In this document: one piece after another, positions 1-10,467 of the stretch
How positions within the stretch are numbered: position 1 is the stretch's first letter
Layout: each line of letters starts with the position of its first letter
Assembly (NCBI RefSeq): GCF_024599795.1
Contig: NZ_CP102246.1
Location: 4,340,001 to 4,404,000 of the forward strand
Reading direction: 5' to 3'
Source: Enterobacter cloacae complex sp. R_G8
GTDB lineage: Bacteria; Pseudomonadota; Gammaproteobacteria; Enterobacterales; Enterobacteriaceae
DNA length: 64,000 nt
Translations under genes and position numbers: made by a program
The notes under the pieces: model-generated
Seen by the model: the letters and a program-made list of their open reading frames with translations, nothing else
Databases searched by the model: none
Told to the model about the DNA's origin: nothing

Positions 1-1369
<1,369 letters not shown>

Positions 1370-1371
1370 TC

Positions 1372-2772
1372 ATGGCGAAGACGTTATATGAAAAATTGTT
1401 TGATGCGCACGTTGTCTACGAGGCACCAAACGAAACCCCACTGCTGTATATCGACAGGCATCTGGTACATGAAGTGACCTCTCCACAGGCATTTGACGGC
1501 CTGCGTGCGCACAAACGCCCGGTACGTCAGCCGGGTAAAACCTTCGCGACAATGGATCACAACGTTTCCACTCAGACCAAAGATATCAATGCGTCGGGTG
1601 AAATGGCGCGTATTCAGATGCAGGAGTTGATTAAGAACTGTAACGAGTTTGGCGTTGAGCTCTACGATTTGAACCATCCGTATCAGGGTATCGTTCACGT
1701 CATGGGGCCAGAGCAGGGTATTACCCTGCCCGGCATGACCATCGTCTGCGGTGACTCCCATACCGCCACACACGGTGCATTCGGTGCCCTGGCGTTCGGT
1801 ATTGGCACCTCTGAAGTTGAGCATGTTCTGGCTACGCAGACCCTGAAACAGGGCCGAGCCAAAACCATGAAGATTGAAGTGAAAGGCAAAGCCGCACCAG
1901 GGATCACCGCGAAAGACATCGTGCTGGCCATCATTGGTAAAACGGGCAGCGCCGGCGGTACGGGGCACGTTGTTGAATTCTGCGGTGAGGCTATTCAGGC
2001 GCTGAGCATGGAAGGTCGTATGACTCTGTGCAATATGGCCATCGAGATGGGGGCAAAAGCAGGCCTGGTGGCGCCAGACGAAACCACGTTTAACTATGTG
2101 AAAGGGCGTCTGCATGCGCCGAAAGGTCAGGATTACGCTGACGCCGTCGCGTACTGGAAAACCCTGAAAACTGACGATGGCGCTGTCTTTGATACCGTTG
2201 TTACCCTGCAGGCGGAAGAGATTGCCCCGCAGGTGACCTGGGGGACCAATCCGGGTCAGGTCATTTCCGTGAATGACACCATCCCCGATCCGGCCTCATT
2301 TGCCGATCCGGTCGAACGCGCCAGCGCCGAAAAAGCGCTGGCTTATATGGGCCTGAAACCCGGCGTGCCGTTGACCGATGTGACGATTGATAAAGTCTTT
2401 ATCGGCTCCTGCACTAACTCGCGCATCGAAGATTTGCGCGCCGCGGCGGAGATCGCCAAAGGCCGTAAAGTGGCACCAGGCGTACAGGCGCTGGTCGTGC
2501 CAGGATCTGGCCCGGTAAAAGCGCAGGCGGAAGCCGAAGGCCTGGATAAGATCTTTATCGAAGCGGGCTTCGAGTGGCGCTTGCCTGGCTGCTCCATGTG
2601 TCTGGCCATGAACAATGACCGCCTGAATCCTGGCGAACGTTGTGCCTCCACCAGTAACCGTAACTTTGAAGGCCGCCAGGGCCGCGGTGGGCGCACCCAT
2701 CTGGTCAGCCCGGCCATGGCCGCCGCTGCGGCAGTTACCGGCCATTTCGCCGATATTCGCAGCCTGAAATAA
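1372..2772 (+). CDS. leuC: 3-isopropylmalate dehydratase large subunit
   Basis: The 466-residue protein is the large subunit of isopropylmalate isomerase, an aconitase-type enzyme that works with LeuD and interconverts 2- and 3-isopropylmalate. The [4Fe-4S] ligands are visible as one cysteine in [13 protein letters not shown] (near residue 347) and two in [11 protein letters not shown] (near 407 and 410). The aconitase motif [20 protein letters not shown] is near residue 130. The length is standard. A gap of only 10 bases separates it from leuD, with an AAGGAG ribosome site at 2770-2775. Expression should follow the leuL attenuator, which is outside the window. Confidence 0.98.
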   Translation: MAKTLYEKLFDAHVVYEAPNETPLLYIDRHLVHEVTSPQAFDGLRAHKRPVRQPGKTFATMDHNVSTQTKDINASGEMARIQMQELIKNCNEFGVELYDLNHPYQGIVHVMGPEQGITLPGMTIVCGDSHTATHGAFGALAFGIGTSEVEHVLATQTLKQGRAKTMKIEVKGKAAPGITAKDIVLAIIGKTGSAGGTGHVVEFCGEAIQALSMEGRMTLCNMAIEMGAKAGLVAPDETTFNYVKGRLHAPKGQDYADAVAYWKTLKTDDGAVFDTVVTLQAEEIAPQVTWGTNPGQVISVNDTIPDPASFADPVERASAEKALAYMGLKPGVPLTDVTIDKVFIGSCTNSRIEDLRAAAEIAKGRKVAPGVQALVVPGSGPVKAQAEAEGLDKIFIEAGFEWRLPGCSMCLAMNNDRLNPGERCASTSNRNFEGRQGRGGRTHLVSPAMAAAAAVTGHFADIRSLK

Positions 2773-2782
2773 GGAGACAATC

Positions 2783-3388
2783 ATGGCAGAGAAATTTACC
2801 CAACATACAGGCCGGGTTGTCCCCCTGGACGCCGCTAATGTCGACACCGATGCAATCATTCCGAAGCAGTTTTTGCAGAAGGTCACCCGCACCGGTTTTG
2901 GCGCTCATCTGTTTAACGACTGGCGTTTTCTGGATGATAAAGGCCAGGTTCCTGACCCGGAATTTGTACTGAACTTCCCGGAATATAAAGGCGCCTCCAT
3001 TCTGCTGGCGCGGGAAAACTTTGGCTGCGGTTCATCGCGCGAGCACGCGCCATGGGCACTGACCGACTACGGCTTTAAAGTCGTGATCGCCCCGAGCTTT
3101 GCGGATATCTTCTACGGCAACAGCTTCAACAACCAGCTTCTGCCAGTGACGCTGAGTGACGAGCAAGTGGATGAATTGTTCGTGCTGGTTAAGGCAAATC
3201 CGGGCATGTCGTTTGAAGTGGATCTGGAAGCGGAAGTGGTGAAAGCCGGGGATAAGATCTATAACTTCAGCATCGATGCCTTCCGTCGTCACTGTATGCT
3301 GAACGGCCTGGACAGCATTGGCCTGACGCTTCAGCACGAACACGCCATCTCCGCGTACGAGAAAAAACAGCCTGCGTTTATGGGCTAA
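2783..3388 (+). CDS. leuD: 3-isopropylmalate dehydratase small subunit
   Basis: The 201-residue protein is the swivel subunit that pairs with LeuC to form the isomerase. The start [20 protein letters not shown] and the segment [13 protein letters not shown] are typical of the family. The substrate-binding motif [20 protein letters not shown] is near residue 75. The end ([14 protein letters not shown]) is complete, so this is the last gene of leuABCD. An inverted repeat follows within 5 bases of the stop codon. In E. coli the next gene is setA; here a hok-type toxin gene sits in between on the opposite strand. Confidence 0.98.
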   Translation: MAEKFTQHTGRVVPLDAANVDTDAIIPKQFLQKVTRTGFGAHLFNDWRFLDDKGQVPDPEFVLNFPEYKGASILLARENFGCGSSREHAPWALTDYGFKVVIAPSFADIFYGNSFNNQLLPVTLSDEQVDELFVLVKANPGMSFEVDLEAEVVKAGDKIYNFSIDAFRRHCMLNGLDSIGLTLQHEHAISAYEKKQPAFMG

Positions 3389-3391
3389 AGG

Positions 3392-3418
3392 CAATGGCCC
3401 GCACGATGCGGGCCATTG
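3392..3418 (+). terminator. Probable leu operon terminator hairpin
   Basis: A 12-bp perfect inverted repeat (arms 3392-3403 and 3407-3418, 3-base loop) starts 3 bases after the leuD stop codon. No run of T follows it on the plus strand. The stem would therefore work as a weak or Rho-assisted terminator, or as an RNA-stabilising hairpin. Confidence 0.6.
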
Positions 3419-3452
3419 ATAAGGGTGCATTGAGGCTCAACCACTCTGGAGA

Positions 3453-3472
3453 GGCGGGGAACTTTCCCCGCC
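3453..3472. repeat. GC-rich inverted repeat between leuD and the hok gene
   Basis: Two 8-base complementary arms (3453-3460 and 3465-3472) surround a 4-base loop. The hairpin sits 7 bases past the hok stop codon on the minus strand. It could stabilise the 3' end of the toxin mRNA or end leu readthrough. There is no T-run on either side. Confidence 0.45.
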
Positions 3473-3479
3473 CATACCG

Positions 3480-3632
3480 CTAACGTTTTGCTTCGTAAGC
3501 CAACACTGCTGCCAGCTCTGTTTTCTCCTGTCTGAAATGCAGTTCACACAGTGAATCACGCACCATCCAGGTGAAGATCAACAGCGTTGTACAGATCAGA
3601 AACAAACCTAACAGCAGAGTACGTTTTGGCAT
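3480..3632 (-). CDS. Hok/Gef family type I toxin, small membrane protein
   Basis: This 50-residue protein begins MPKRTLLLGLFLICTTLL and ends ELAAVLAYEAKR. It has the features of the Hok/Gef/Rel family: a short basic N-terminus, one membrane helix (about residues 5-24), the stretch FTWMVRDSLCEL with the family cysteine, and a C-terminal AxxAYE motif. Known members depolarise the inner membrane when translated, and their mRNA is held silent by an antisense Sok RNA. The frame is open further upstream to 3761, but the ATG at 3632 is chosen because AAGGAGG lies just before it and family members start there. It lies between leuD and setA, where E. coli K-12 has no hok gene. I do not assign a letter (hokA-E), because the subfamily cannot be settled by eye. 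Confidence 0.88.
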   Translation of the reverse strand: MPKRTLLLGLFLICTTLLIFTWMVRDSLCELHFRQEKTELAAVLAYEAKR

Positions 3633-3800
3633 TCCAGCCTCCTTATTGCTTTTCGGCAATGAAGAGACTAACCTCGCAATGTTGGTTGTGAAGTTGGTCT
3701 CCCCATCAGTTTTTTGATGTGGGACTCTCCACTGTTTGCCTCTTGCGAAAGCCTGAGGCAAACAGCCTCAAGCACCCGCCACGCACTCTATGTGTCTTCT
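3633..3800 (-). other. Probable hok mRNA leader with overlapping sok-type antisense target
   Basis: Upstream of the hok start, the minus strand carries a TGCTTGAGGC/GCCTCA hairpin (3753-3772), which resembles the conserved fold at the start of plasmid R1 and chromosomal hok transcripts. The same spot read on the plus strand resembles the terminator stem of Sok RNA. This supports an intact hok/sok-like locus of about 320 bases. I could not place the Sok promoter or a mok leader frame with confidence, so the antisense RNA itself is inferred and not mapped. Confidence 0.45.
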
Positions 3801-3848
3801 CAGGTCCTGTCAGAAAATCGTTTCATTTCGTGAAGACGCCTTCCAGAA

Positions 3849-5027
3849 TCAAACGTCTTTTACGCGCCAGGTCAGCATCAGCGTAAGAACAGATATGGCC
3901 GCTATCATCCAGTACACCGCTGCATGTCCGTAGCTTTGTGACAGCGCCCCCTGAATCACCCCCGCCAGAATCACCCCCGTGGAGATGCTGTTGGTAAAGA
4001 GTGTGGTCGCCGAACCCGCCCGCCCGGGCATTAGATCCTGGAACCAGAGCATCCCTATTCCGGCCACAATCCCGATAAACACAGCATTAAACAGCTGCAG
4101 TGCCAGCAACGCCTCTCGTGAATGGAAGAAAATGAGCCCCAGGTAGAACAGCACCCCGGCCGCTACGGCTACCACCATCATCCGGCGTTTTCCGAGATAT
4201 TTGACGTAGTACCCCGCCAGAATCATCGCCGGAATTTCCAGCCCGGCAGCCGTCCCCATTAAGATCCCGGCGAGCTTATCAGGCAGCCCCAGATCACTGC
4301 TGATCCATAGCGGCATATCGATGATATACATGGTGTTGCAGGTCCACATCAGCGTGGAAGCGATAAACAGCATACGGACGTTTTTATCCTGCCAGCCGCT
4401 CACCTGTGTAATGGGTTTATCCGCTGTCTGTTCGACACGCGCCACTGACGGTAGCGCGAAGGCAATCAGTGCCAGACTAATGGCAAAAATCCCCGCAGCG
4501 ATGGAAAACATGGCGGTAAAACCGTAATTCAGCGCCAGCATAAAGGCCAACGGCGGACCAATGACCCATGCAAGAGAGAGCTGCGCACGCATCACCGAGC
4601 TAAACATCACCACTTCCCGCGCCGAATTATCGGCATATTCCCGGGCCAGCGCGAAGAGTTGCGGCATGGCGGTGTTTGCCAGTGAGGCCAGCAGCACGCC
4701 GCAAGTGATCAGCGTCAGGTAGTGACGATTAAAGGCAAACAGCAGCGCGTTACCCACGGCCATGGCGCAACAAAAGAGGATCAACTTACGGCGATCGCCC
4801 TGGCTGTCGGATCGTTTCGCCAGCCACAGGCTGACCAGGATCCCGGCGATGGCGTTCACGGTATAAAACAGACCGATCCAGAACGGCTGCGCCCCCACCT
4901 CCCGACTGAGAAAAAGACTCAGCGTCGGTGCCTGCAACGCCCCCGCCACGCCCATCATAAAGGCCACCAGCATAAAAGCGGCATACACGCCGTTCAGGCG
5001 TCGCCCCATTGTCATTAACCAGAGCAT
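3849..5027 (-). CDS. setA: Sugar efflux transporter SetA (MFS)
   Basis: The 392-residue inner-membrane protein of the major facilitator superfamily exports glucose, lactose and analogues by proton exchange. The start MLWLMTMGRRLNGVYAAFML, the stretches LSREVGAQPFWIGLFY and LAKRSDSQGDRRKLI, and the end LTWRVKDV match E. coli SetA. The length equals the E. coli protein when the ATG at 5027 is used. The open frame continues to 5120, but that part lies in the sgrS terminator. The gene follows sgrS on the same strand by 45 bases, as in E. coli, where it is transcribed with SgrS by readthrough and helps in glucose-phosphate stress. Convergent hok lies beyond its end. Confidence 0.96.
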   Translation of the reverse strand: MLWLMTMGRRLNGVYAAFMLVAFMMGVAGALQAPTLSLFLSREVGAQPFWIGLFYTVNAIAGILVSLWLAKRSDSQGDRRKLILFCCAMAVGNALLFAFNRHYLTLITCGVLLASLANTAMPQLFALAREYADNSAREVVMFSSVMRAQLSLAWVIGPPLAFMLALNYGFTAMFSIAAGIFAISLALIAFALPSVARVEQTADKPITQVSGWQDKNVRMLFIASTLMWTCNTMYIIDMPLWISSDLGLPDKLAGILMGTAAGLEIPAMILAGYYVKYLGKRRMMVVAVAAGVLFYLGLIFFHSREALLALQLFNAVFIGIVAGIGMLWFQDLMPGRAGSATTLFTNSISTGVILAGVIQGALSQSYGHAAVYWMIAAISVLTLMLTWRVKDV

Positions 5028-5072
5028 CTGCAAGTCCTTGTGAAAGCGAATCGAATTGGGTGAAAGAATAAA

Positions 5073-5104
5073 CGAAAAAAGCCAGCAAAAAACATTTTGC
5101 TGGC
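5073..5104 (-). terminator. SgrS intrinsic terminator
   Basis: A 10-bp stem (arms 5081-5090 and 5095-5104, loop of 4) is followed on the minus strand by a run of six T at 5075-5080. This is a classic Rho-independent terminator and also gives the poly-U tail used by Hfq. The stem sequence matches that of E. coli SgrS. Confidence 0.9.
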
Positions 5105-5147
5105 GGGTGATAAGCACCAATACTCAGTCACACATGATCGAGGCGAG

Positions 5148-5300
5148 TTAGCGAGAAGAGGTCGGTTTCGTAACGTCCCACTGCATCAATTCTTCTAACA
5201 TTTTCAGCCGTTGCTCAGCACACTGACGGGCCAGCCAGGACGTTCCTTTTGTCGCTGAAAAGTACTGCTGATAAAACTGACGAGCGGTAGACCTCTTCAT
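5148..5300 (-). CDS. sgrT: SgrT, glucose uptake inhibitor peptide inside SgrS
   Basis: A 50-residue peptide, MKRSTARQFYQQYFSATKGT followed by SWLARQCAEQRLKMLEELMQ and WDVTKPTSSR, is encoded in the 5' half of SgrS. Known SgrT peptides (about 43 residues in E. coli) bind EIICB-Glc and block glucose import. The conserved parts QFYQxYF.AT, WLA and LMQWD are all present. The start ATG at 5300 follows GGAGG at 5307-5311, partly inside the sRNA leader. The N-terminus has extra residues (KRSTA) compared with K-12, and the C-terminal tail differs. The frame is intact, so both functions of the dual RNA should work. Confidence 0.9.
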   Translation of the reverse strand: MKRSTARQFYQQYFSATKGTSWLARQCAEQRLKMLEELMQWDVTKPTSSR

Positions 5301-5388
5301 AATTTACCTCCTCACTTCATCAGGAAGAATTATTGGCTTAATATAGGGATTAATAAATTGCTGATTTTTTGTCAGGAGTTCCCCTTTT

Positions 5389-7044
5389 ATGCCTTCTGGT
5401 CGTCTGCAACAACAATTTATCCGCCTCTGGCAGTGCTGCGAAGGGCAATCGCAGGAGACCACGCTCAACGAACTGGCAGAGCTCCTTAACTGCTCCCGAC
5501 GTCATATGCGCACGCTGCTTAACACCATGCAGCAACAGGGCTGGTTAAACTGGGAAGCCGAAGCAGGACGCGGCAAACGCTCACGCCTGACCTTTCTCTA
5601 TACCGGCCTGGCCTTGCAGCAACAGCGAGCGGAAGATCTGCTGGAACAGGACCGAATCGATCAGCTGGTGCAACTGGTGGGCGATAAAGCCGCAGTACGT
5701 CAAATGCTGGTCTCTCATCTCGGGCGAAGTTTCCGTCAGGGCCGCCACATCCTGCGCGTGCTCTACTATCGTCCGATGAAAAATCTGCTCCCCGGCACGG
5801 CATTACGCCGTTCAGAAACCCATATGGCCCGACAAATTTTCAGCGGCCTGACGCGGATAAATGAGGAAAACGGGGAACTGGAAGCTGATATTGCGCACCA
5901 CTGGCAGCAACTTTCCCCGCTTCACTGGCGCTTCTTCTTACGTCCCGGCATCCACTTTCATCACGGCCGCGAGCTGGAAATGCGCGATGTCATCGCGTCT
6001 CTGGAACGTGCCCGCAAGCTTCCGCTCTACTCGCACATTTCGCGGATTCACTCCCCTACGGCCTGGACGCTGGATATTGAACTGTCTCAGCCGGACAAAT
6101 GGCTTCCCTGGTTGCTGGGCTATGTGCCCTCGATGATTCTGCCCGGTGAATGGGGATCACTGGACAATTTTGCCAGTCAACCTATTGGCACCGGCCCCTA
6201 TGCCGTGTCGCGTAATAATAATAACCAGCTGAAAATTCGCGCGTTTGATGACTATTTTGGTTACCGGGCGCTGATCGACGAAGTGAACGTCTGGGTATTA
6301 CCGGATCTCAATGAAGAGCTCAGCGCCGGGCTGACGCTTGAAGGTCCCACTACGGGTGAAAAGGCGGTGGAAAGTCGCCTTGAAGAGGGCTGCTACTATC
6401 TGCTGTTTGACAGTCGCACCCACCGGGGAGCCAATCAGGCGGTACGCAAATGGATTAGCCATGTCTTATCCCCCTCCAATCTGATTTACCATGCGGAAGA
6501 GCAGTATCAGACGTACTGGTTCCCGGCGTACGGTCTGCTTCCCCGCTGGCATCACGCCCGGCCAGTGCAGTGTGACAAGCCGGCAGGGCTGGAGTCCATC
6601 ACTCTGACCTACTACCGCGAGCACGTGGAGCATCGTTTTATCGCCAGAATCATGACCAGACTGCTGGCCGCAGAAGGTGTTCAGCTGACGATCCAGGAGG
6701 TCGACTATGATGAGTGGCATCGTGGCGATATCGTAAGCGATATCTGGCTGAACAGCGCCAACTTCACCCTGCCGCTCGATTTCTCGCTCTTCTCACACCT
6801 GTATGAAGTCCCGCTGATCCAGCACTGTATCGATCGGGACTGGCAGCAGGACGCCGCACAGTGGCGCGCGGGCGAGATGAATCTGGCCACATGGTGTCAG
6901 GCGCTGCTGGCCGAACAGGCGATCGTGCCGCTGATCCACCACTGGCTGATGATCCAGGGTCAACGCAGTATGCGGGGGTTACGGATGAATACGCTCGGCT
7001 GGTTTGATTTTAAATCCGCCTGGTTTGCGCCACCCGAGCCATAA
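5389..7044 (+). CDS. sgrR: SgrR, transcriptional activator of sgrS
   Basis: The 551-residue regulator has an N-terminal winged helix-turn-helix (about residues 5-110, including [20 protein letters not shown]) and a C-terminal domain like periplasmic solute-binding proteins of family 5 (about residues 160-540), thought to sense the sugar-phosphate signal. Length and residues match E. coli SgrR from [17 protein letters not shown] to [13 protein letters not shown]. It is transcribed away from sgrS with a 67-base gap, which is the arrangement for activating sgrS and limiting its own expression. It ends 40 bases before the thi box of thiB. Confidence 0.97.
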   Translation: MPSGRLQQQFIRLWQCCEGQSQETTLNELAELLNCSRRHMRTLLNTMQQQGWLNWEAEAGRGKRSRLTFLYTGLALQQQRAEDLLEQDRIDQLVQLVGDKAAVRQMLVSHLGRSFRQGRHILRVLYYRPMKNLLPGTALRRSETHMARQIFSGLTRINEENGELEADIAHHWQQLSPLHWRFFLRPGIHFHHGRELEMRDVIASLERARKLPLYSHISRIHSPTAWTLDIELSQPDKWLPWLLGYVPSMILPGEWGSLDNFASQPIGTGPYAVSRNNNNQLKIRAFDDYFGYRALIDEVNVWVLPDLNEELSAGLTLEGPTTGEKAVESRLEEGCYYLLFDSRTHRGANQAVRKWISHVLSPSNLIYHAEEQYQTYWFPAYGLLPRWHHARPVQCDKPAGLESITLTYYREHVEHRFIARIMTRLLAAEGVQLTIQEVDYDEWHRGDIVSDIWLNSANFTLPLDFSLFSHLYEVPLIQHCIDRDWQQDAAQWRAGEMNLATWCQALLAEQAIVPLIHHWLMIQGQRSMRGLRMNTLGWFDFKSAWFAPPEP

Positions 7045-7083
7045 CACTTTCGTAATATTCGCCAAATCATTACAATACCGCCG

Positions 7084-7170
7084 TTCTCAACGGGGTGCTG
7101 CATCACTGATGTGCGCTGAGATAATACCCGTCGAACCTGATCCGGATAACGCCGGCGAAGGGATTTGAGG
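7084..7170 (+). promoter_or_regulatory. TPP riboswitch (thi box) of thiBPQ
   Basis: The leader holds the thiamine pyrophosphate aptamer in order: CGGGGTGC (7091-7098), CTGAGATAATACCC (from 7117), GAACCTGATC (7133-7142), GGATAACGCC and GCGAAGGGAT. The P1 stem forms between TTCTCAA at 7084 and TTGAGG at 7165. Downstream, a second stem is possible (7161-7169 with 7176-7185), and the sequence CACTCAACCTTGAGGTG at 7191-7207 could hide the thiB ribosome site. No T-run terminator was seen, so translational control is the likelier mode. When TPP is bound, thiBPQ expression should fall. Confidence 0.95.
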
Positions 7171-7212
7171 CTGTCGCTCAAAATCCTTTGCCACTCAACC
7201 TTGAGGTGCAAA

Positions 7213-8196
7213 GTGTTAAAAAAAGTGCTTCCCCTGCTGGCGCTGTTTGCGCTGCCTGCTTTCGCAAAACCCGTCCTGACGGTCTACACCTACGACTCCT
7301 TTTCTGCCGACTGGGGCCCAGGCCCGGTAGTCAAAAAAGCCTTTGAAGCCGACTGCGACTGCGAACTGAAATTCGTGGCGCTGGAAGATGGCGTCTCGCT
7401 GCTTAATCGTCTGCGTATGGAAGGCAAAAACAGTAAGGCCGACGTGGTACTCGGCCTGGATAACAACCTGCTGGATGCGGCGTCGCAAACAAAACTGTTC
7501 GCCAAAAGCGGCGTGGCGGCAGAGGCGGTTAACGTGCCGGGCGGCTGGAAGAACGACACCTTTGTGCCGTTCGATTACGGATATTTTGCGTTTGTCTACG
7601 ATAAAAACAAGCTGAAGAATCCGCCGAAAAGCCTGAAGGAGCTGGTGGAAAGCGACCAAAAATGGCGCGTGATTTATGAAGATCCGCGCACCAGCACGCC
7701 GGGTCTGGGTCTGCTGCTGTGGATGCAGAAGGTCTATGGTGATAAAACGCCGGAAGCGTGGCAGAAGCTGGCCGCCAAAACCGTGACCGTCACCAAAGGC
7801 TGGAGCGAGGCCTATGGTCTGTTCCTGAAAGGGGAGAGCGACCTGGTGCTGAGCTACACCACCTCCCCGGCTTATCACATTATCGCCGAGAAGAAAGACA
7901 ACTACGCCGCCGCTGATTTCGCTGAAGGACATTATCTGCAGGTGGAAGTGGCCGCCCGCACTGCCGCCAGCAAGCAGCCGGAACTGGCCGAGAAGTTTTT
8001 GAAATTCATGGTTTCCCCGGCGTTCCAGAATGCGATCCCAACGGGTAACTGGATGTATCCGGTGACCAACGTGACGCTGCCTGCCGGCTTTGAGCAACTG
8101 ACCAAACCGCAAACCTCGCTGGAGTTTACGCCGCAGCAGGTCGCCGCGCAGCGAGCAGCATGGGTAAGTGAATGGCAACGCGCCGTCAGCCGCTAA
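7213..8196 (+). CDS. thiB: Thiamine/TPP periplasmic binding protein
   Basis: The 327-residue protein binds thiamine, its monophosphate and TPP in the periplasm and delivers them to ThiPQ. A signal peptide (about residues 1-18, LKKVLPLLALFALPAFA) ends before KPVLTVYTYDSFSADWGPGP. The start is the GTG at 7213, which gives the E. coli length and sits behind TTGAGGTG; the upstream open frame to 7165 overlaps the riboswitch. The gene overlaps thiP by 25 bases, a sign of translational coupling. Regulation is by the TPP aptamer in the leader. Confidence 0.97.
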   Translation: MLKKVLPLLALFALPAFAKPVLTVYTYDSFSADWGPGPVVKKAFEADCDCELKFVALEDGVSLLNRLRMEGKNSKADVVLGLDNNLLDAASQTKLFAKSGVAAEAVNVPGGWKNDTFVPFDYGYFAFVYDKNKLKNPPKSLKELVESDQKWRVIYEDPRTSTPGLGLLLWMQKVYGDKTPEAWQKLAAKTVTVTKGWSEAYGLFLKGESDLVLSYTTSPAYHIIAEKKDNYAAADFAEGHYLQVEVAARTAASKQPELAEKFLKFMVSPAFQNAIPTGNWMYPVTNVTLPAGFEQLTKPQTSLEFTPQQVAAQRAAWVSEWQRAVSR

Positions 8197-9782
8197 TTCC
8201 CGGCTGGTTATTTCCCGGACTGCTCGCCGCCGTAGTGATGGTGGCGGTCAGTCTCGGCGCTTTTCTGGCATTGTGGTTTAACGCGCCGGAGAGTGATCTG
8301 CTCTCCCTCTGGCACGACAGCTATCTCTGGCATGTCATCCGGTTCTCTTTCTGGCAGGCGTTTCTCTCTGCCCTGCTGTCGGTGATCCCGGCCATTTTTC
8401 TCGCGCGGGCGCTCTACCGCAGACGCTTCCCCGGCAGGGAGGCGCTGTTGAGACTGTGCGCCATGACGCTGATCCTGCCCGTTCTGGTGGCGGTATTTGG
8501 GATCCTGAGCGTGTATGGTCGTCAGGGCTGGTTGGCCGCTCTCTTTAACCTGCTTGGTCTGGAGTGGACCTTCTCCCCTTACGGGCTGAAAGGTATTCTG
8601 CTGGCACACATCTTTTTCAACATGCCCATGGCGACCCGGCTTTTTTTACAGGCGCTGGAGGCTATCCCCGGCGAGCAGCGTCAGCTTGCGGCACAGCTGG
8701 GTATGCGCGGCTGGTCATTCTTCCGCTTTGTCGAATGGCCATGGCTGCGCCGTCAAATCCCTCCGGTTGCGGCGCTGATCTTTATGCTCTGTTTTGCCAG
8801 TTTCGCCACCGTACTTTCACTTGGTGGCGGGCCACAGGCCACCACCATCGAACTGGCGATTTACCAGGCGCTGAGTTACGACTACGACCCCGGCCGCGCT
8901 GCGCTTCTGGCTCTGGTACAGATGCTGTGCTGTCTTGTGCTGGTCCTGCTGAGTCAGCGTCTGAGCAAAGCCATTCCACCGGGCAGTCATCAGATTACAG
9001 GCTGGCGCGATCCACAGGACAGCCTGCACAGCCGAATCGCGGATGGGATGTTGATCGTACTGGCCCTGCTGCTGCTTCTGCCGCCGCTGCTGGCCGTTAT
9101 CGTCGATGGCGTTAACCTTAACCTCGTCTCCGTGTTGCAACAGCCCGTCCTCTGGCAGGCGACCTGGACATCCTTGCGCATTGCGCTGGCTGCCGGGCTA
9201 TTGTGTGTCGTGCTGACCATGATGCTGCTGTGGAGCAGCCGTGAACTTTATGCACGCCAGGCGCGCAAAGCCGGGCAAGCGCTGGAGCTGACGGGAATGT
9301 TGATCCTGGCAATGCCGGGCATCGTCCTGGCAACCGGCTTCTTTTTAGTGTTCAACAGTACGGTTGGTCTGCCGGAAAGCGCCGACGGGATCGTGATTTT
9401 TACCAACGCCCTGATGGCCATCCCCTATGCGTTGAAGGTTCTGGAAAATCCCATGCGCGACATCAACAGCCGCTATGCTTTGCTGTGTCAGTCGCTCGGC
9501 ATGCAGGGCTGGAAGCGGCTAAAGGTAGTCGAACTGCGCGCGCTAAAACGCCCGCTGGCTCAGGCGCTGGCCTTCGCTTGTGTGCTCTCCATTGGTGACT
9601 TTGGTGTGGTGGCGCTCTTCGGCAATGAAGATTTCCGCACGCTGCCGTACTGGCTGTATCAGCAGATCGGGTCCTACCGCAGCCAGGAGGGGGCCGTCAC
9701 GGCGCTGTTACTGCTGTTGCTGTGCTTTGCCTTATTTACCGTTATCGAAAAACTTCCGGGGCGCAATGTTAAAACTGACTGA
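8172..9782 (+). CDS. thiP: Thiamine ABC transporter permease
   Basis: This is a 536-residue inner-membrane permease with about 12 membrane helices in two binding-protein-dependent permease domains. Each domain has the EAA loop that contacts the ATPase (near [20 protein letters not shown] in the first half and [15 protein letters not shown] in the second). Start [12 protein letters not shown] and end [11 protein letters not shown] agree with E. coli ThiP. It overlaps thiB by 25 bases and thiQ by 17 bases, so the three genes are one transcription and translation unit. Confidence 0.97.
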   Translation: MATRRQPLIPGWLFPGLLAAVVMVAVSLGAFLALWFNAPESDLLSLWHDSYLWHVIRFSFWQAFLSALLSVIPAIFLARALYRRRFPGREALLRLCAMTLILPVLVAVFGILSVYGRQGWLAALFNLLGLEWTFSPYGLKGILLAHIFFNMPMATRLFLQALEAIPGEQRQLAAQLGMRGWSFFRFVEWPWLRRQIPPVAALIFMLCFASFATVLSLGGGPQATTIELAIYQALSYDYDPGRAALLALVQMLCCLVLVLLSQRLSKAIPPGSHQITGWRDPQDSLHSRIADGMLIVLALLLLLPPLLAVIVDGVNLNLVSVLQQPVLWQATWTSLRIALAAGLLCVVLTMMLLWSSRELYARQARKAGQALELTGMLILAMPGIVLATGFFLVFNSTVGLPESADGIVIFTNALMAIPYALKVLENPMRDINSRYALLCQSLGMQGWKRLKVVELRALKRPLAQALAFACVLSIGDFGVVALFGNEDFRTLPYWLYQQIGSYRSQEGAVTALLLLLLCFALFTVIEKLPGRNVKTD

Positions 9783-10467
9783 TGTCACCTGGCTCTACCA
9801 GCATCTGCCTATGCGTTTCACCCTCTCTGTGCGTCAGGGGGAGATGATTGCCGTACTTGGCCCAAGCGGGGCAGGCAAGAGCACCTTGCTCAATCTGATT
9901 GCCGGTTTTCTGCAACCGGCGAGCGGGTCAATAGAGATTGAAAACAACGACCATACCCTCACCCCGCCCGCCAGGCGTCCGGTCTCGATGCTGTTCCAGG
10001 AAAATAATCTGTTCACCCATCTGACGGTGCGGCAAAACATCGCGCTGGGTATGGATCCGGGGCTGAAACTGAACGACGCCCAGCGCCAGAAGCTGGAGAG
10101 GATTGCCGGGCAAATGGGCATCACCACGTTTATTGACCGGCTCCCCGGAGAGCTCTCTGGCGGACAACGTCAGCGCGTGGCGCTGGCTCGCTGTCTGGTA
10201 CGCGAACAACCGGTGCTGCTGCTGGATGAGCCCTTCTCTGCACTCGACCCTGCCTTGCGCCAGGAGATGCTCACGCTGGTACAGGAGGTCTGCCAGCGTC
10301 AGCAGCTGACGATGCTGATGGTGTCACACAGTATCGAGGATGCCGCACGCATCGCCCCGCGATCGGTGGTGATCGCGGAGGGGCGTATCGTGTGGGATGG
10401 TGAAACCGAAGAGTTGATGAGTGGCAAAGCAAGCGCGTCGCACCTGCTGGGGATCCTTAACGGCTGA
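9766..10467 (+). CDS. thiQ: Thiamine ABC transporter ATP-binding protein
   Basis: The 233-residue ATPase drives the thiamine importer. Walker A is GPSGAGKST (near residue 33), the ABC signature is [14 protein letters not shown], and Walker B is [13 protein letters not shown], followed by the switch histidine in MVSHSIEDA. The start chosen is the ATG at 9766 ([18 protein letters not shown]), inside the end of thiP, which gives the family length. The longer frame upstream is only a shadow of thiP. The 3' end overlaps the convergent yabI gene by 11 bases. Confidence 0.97.
   Translation: MLKLTDVTWLYQHLPMRFTLSVRQGEMIAVLGPSGAGKSTLLNLIAGFLQPASGSIEIENNDHTLTPPARRPVSMLFQENNLFTHLTVRQNIALGMDPGLKLNDAQRQKLERIAGQMGITTFIDRLPGELSGGQRQRVALARCLVREQPVLLLDEPFSALDPALRQEMLTLVQEVCQRQQLTMLMVSHSIEDAARIAPRSVVIAEGRIVWDGETEELMSGKASASHLLGILNG

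Larger units (their letters stand above)
5073..5321 (-). ncRNA. sgrS: SgrS small RNA (glucose-phosphate stress)
   Basis: The minus strand between setA and sgrR carries the SgrS pattern in order: a 5' end GATGAAG at 5315-5321, the sgrT frame, the ptsG-pairing region GTGTGACTGAGTATTGGTG (5115-5133), then the terminator. In E. coli this region pairs with the ptsG ribosome site through Hfq and removes ptsG mRNA when sugar phosphates build up. The RNA here is about 249 nt against 227 in E. coli, and the difference is explained by the longer sgrT frame. It is divergent from sgrR, its activator. The exact 5' end is inferred from similarity. Confidence 0.93.

Noticed and set aside
3633..3761. N-terminal extension of the hok frame to 93 residues
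   Set aside because: The added part would begin at a TTG in a structured leader, and the Hok family starts at the ATG with AAGGAGG. It is not the mok frame either, since mok overlaps hok in another frame.
5028..5120. N-terminal extension of setA to 423 residues
   Set aside because: The extra codons run through the SgrS terminator; the ATG at 5027 gives the exact E. coli length.
9580..9765. Longer thiQ frame starting inside thiP
   Set aside because: The extra residues are out-of-frame thiP sequence rich in C and R, with no similarity to ABC ATPases.
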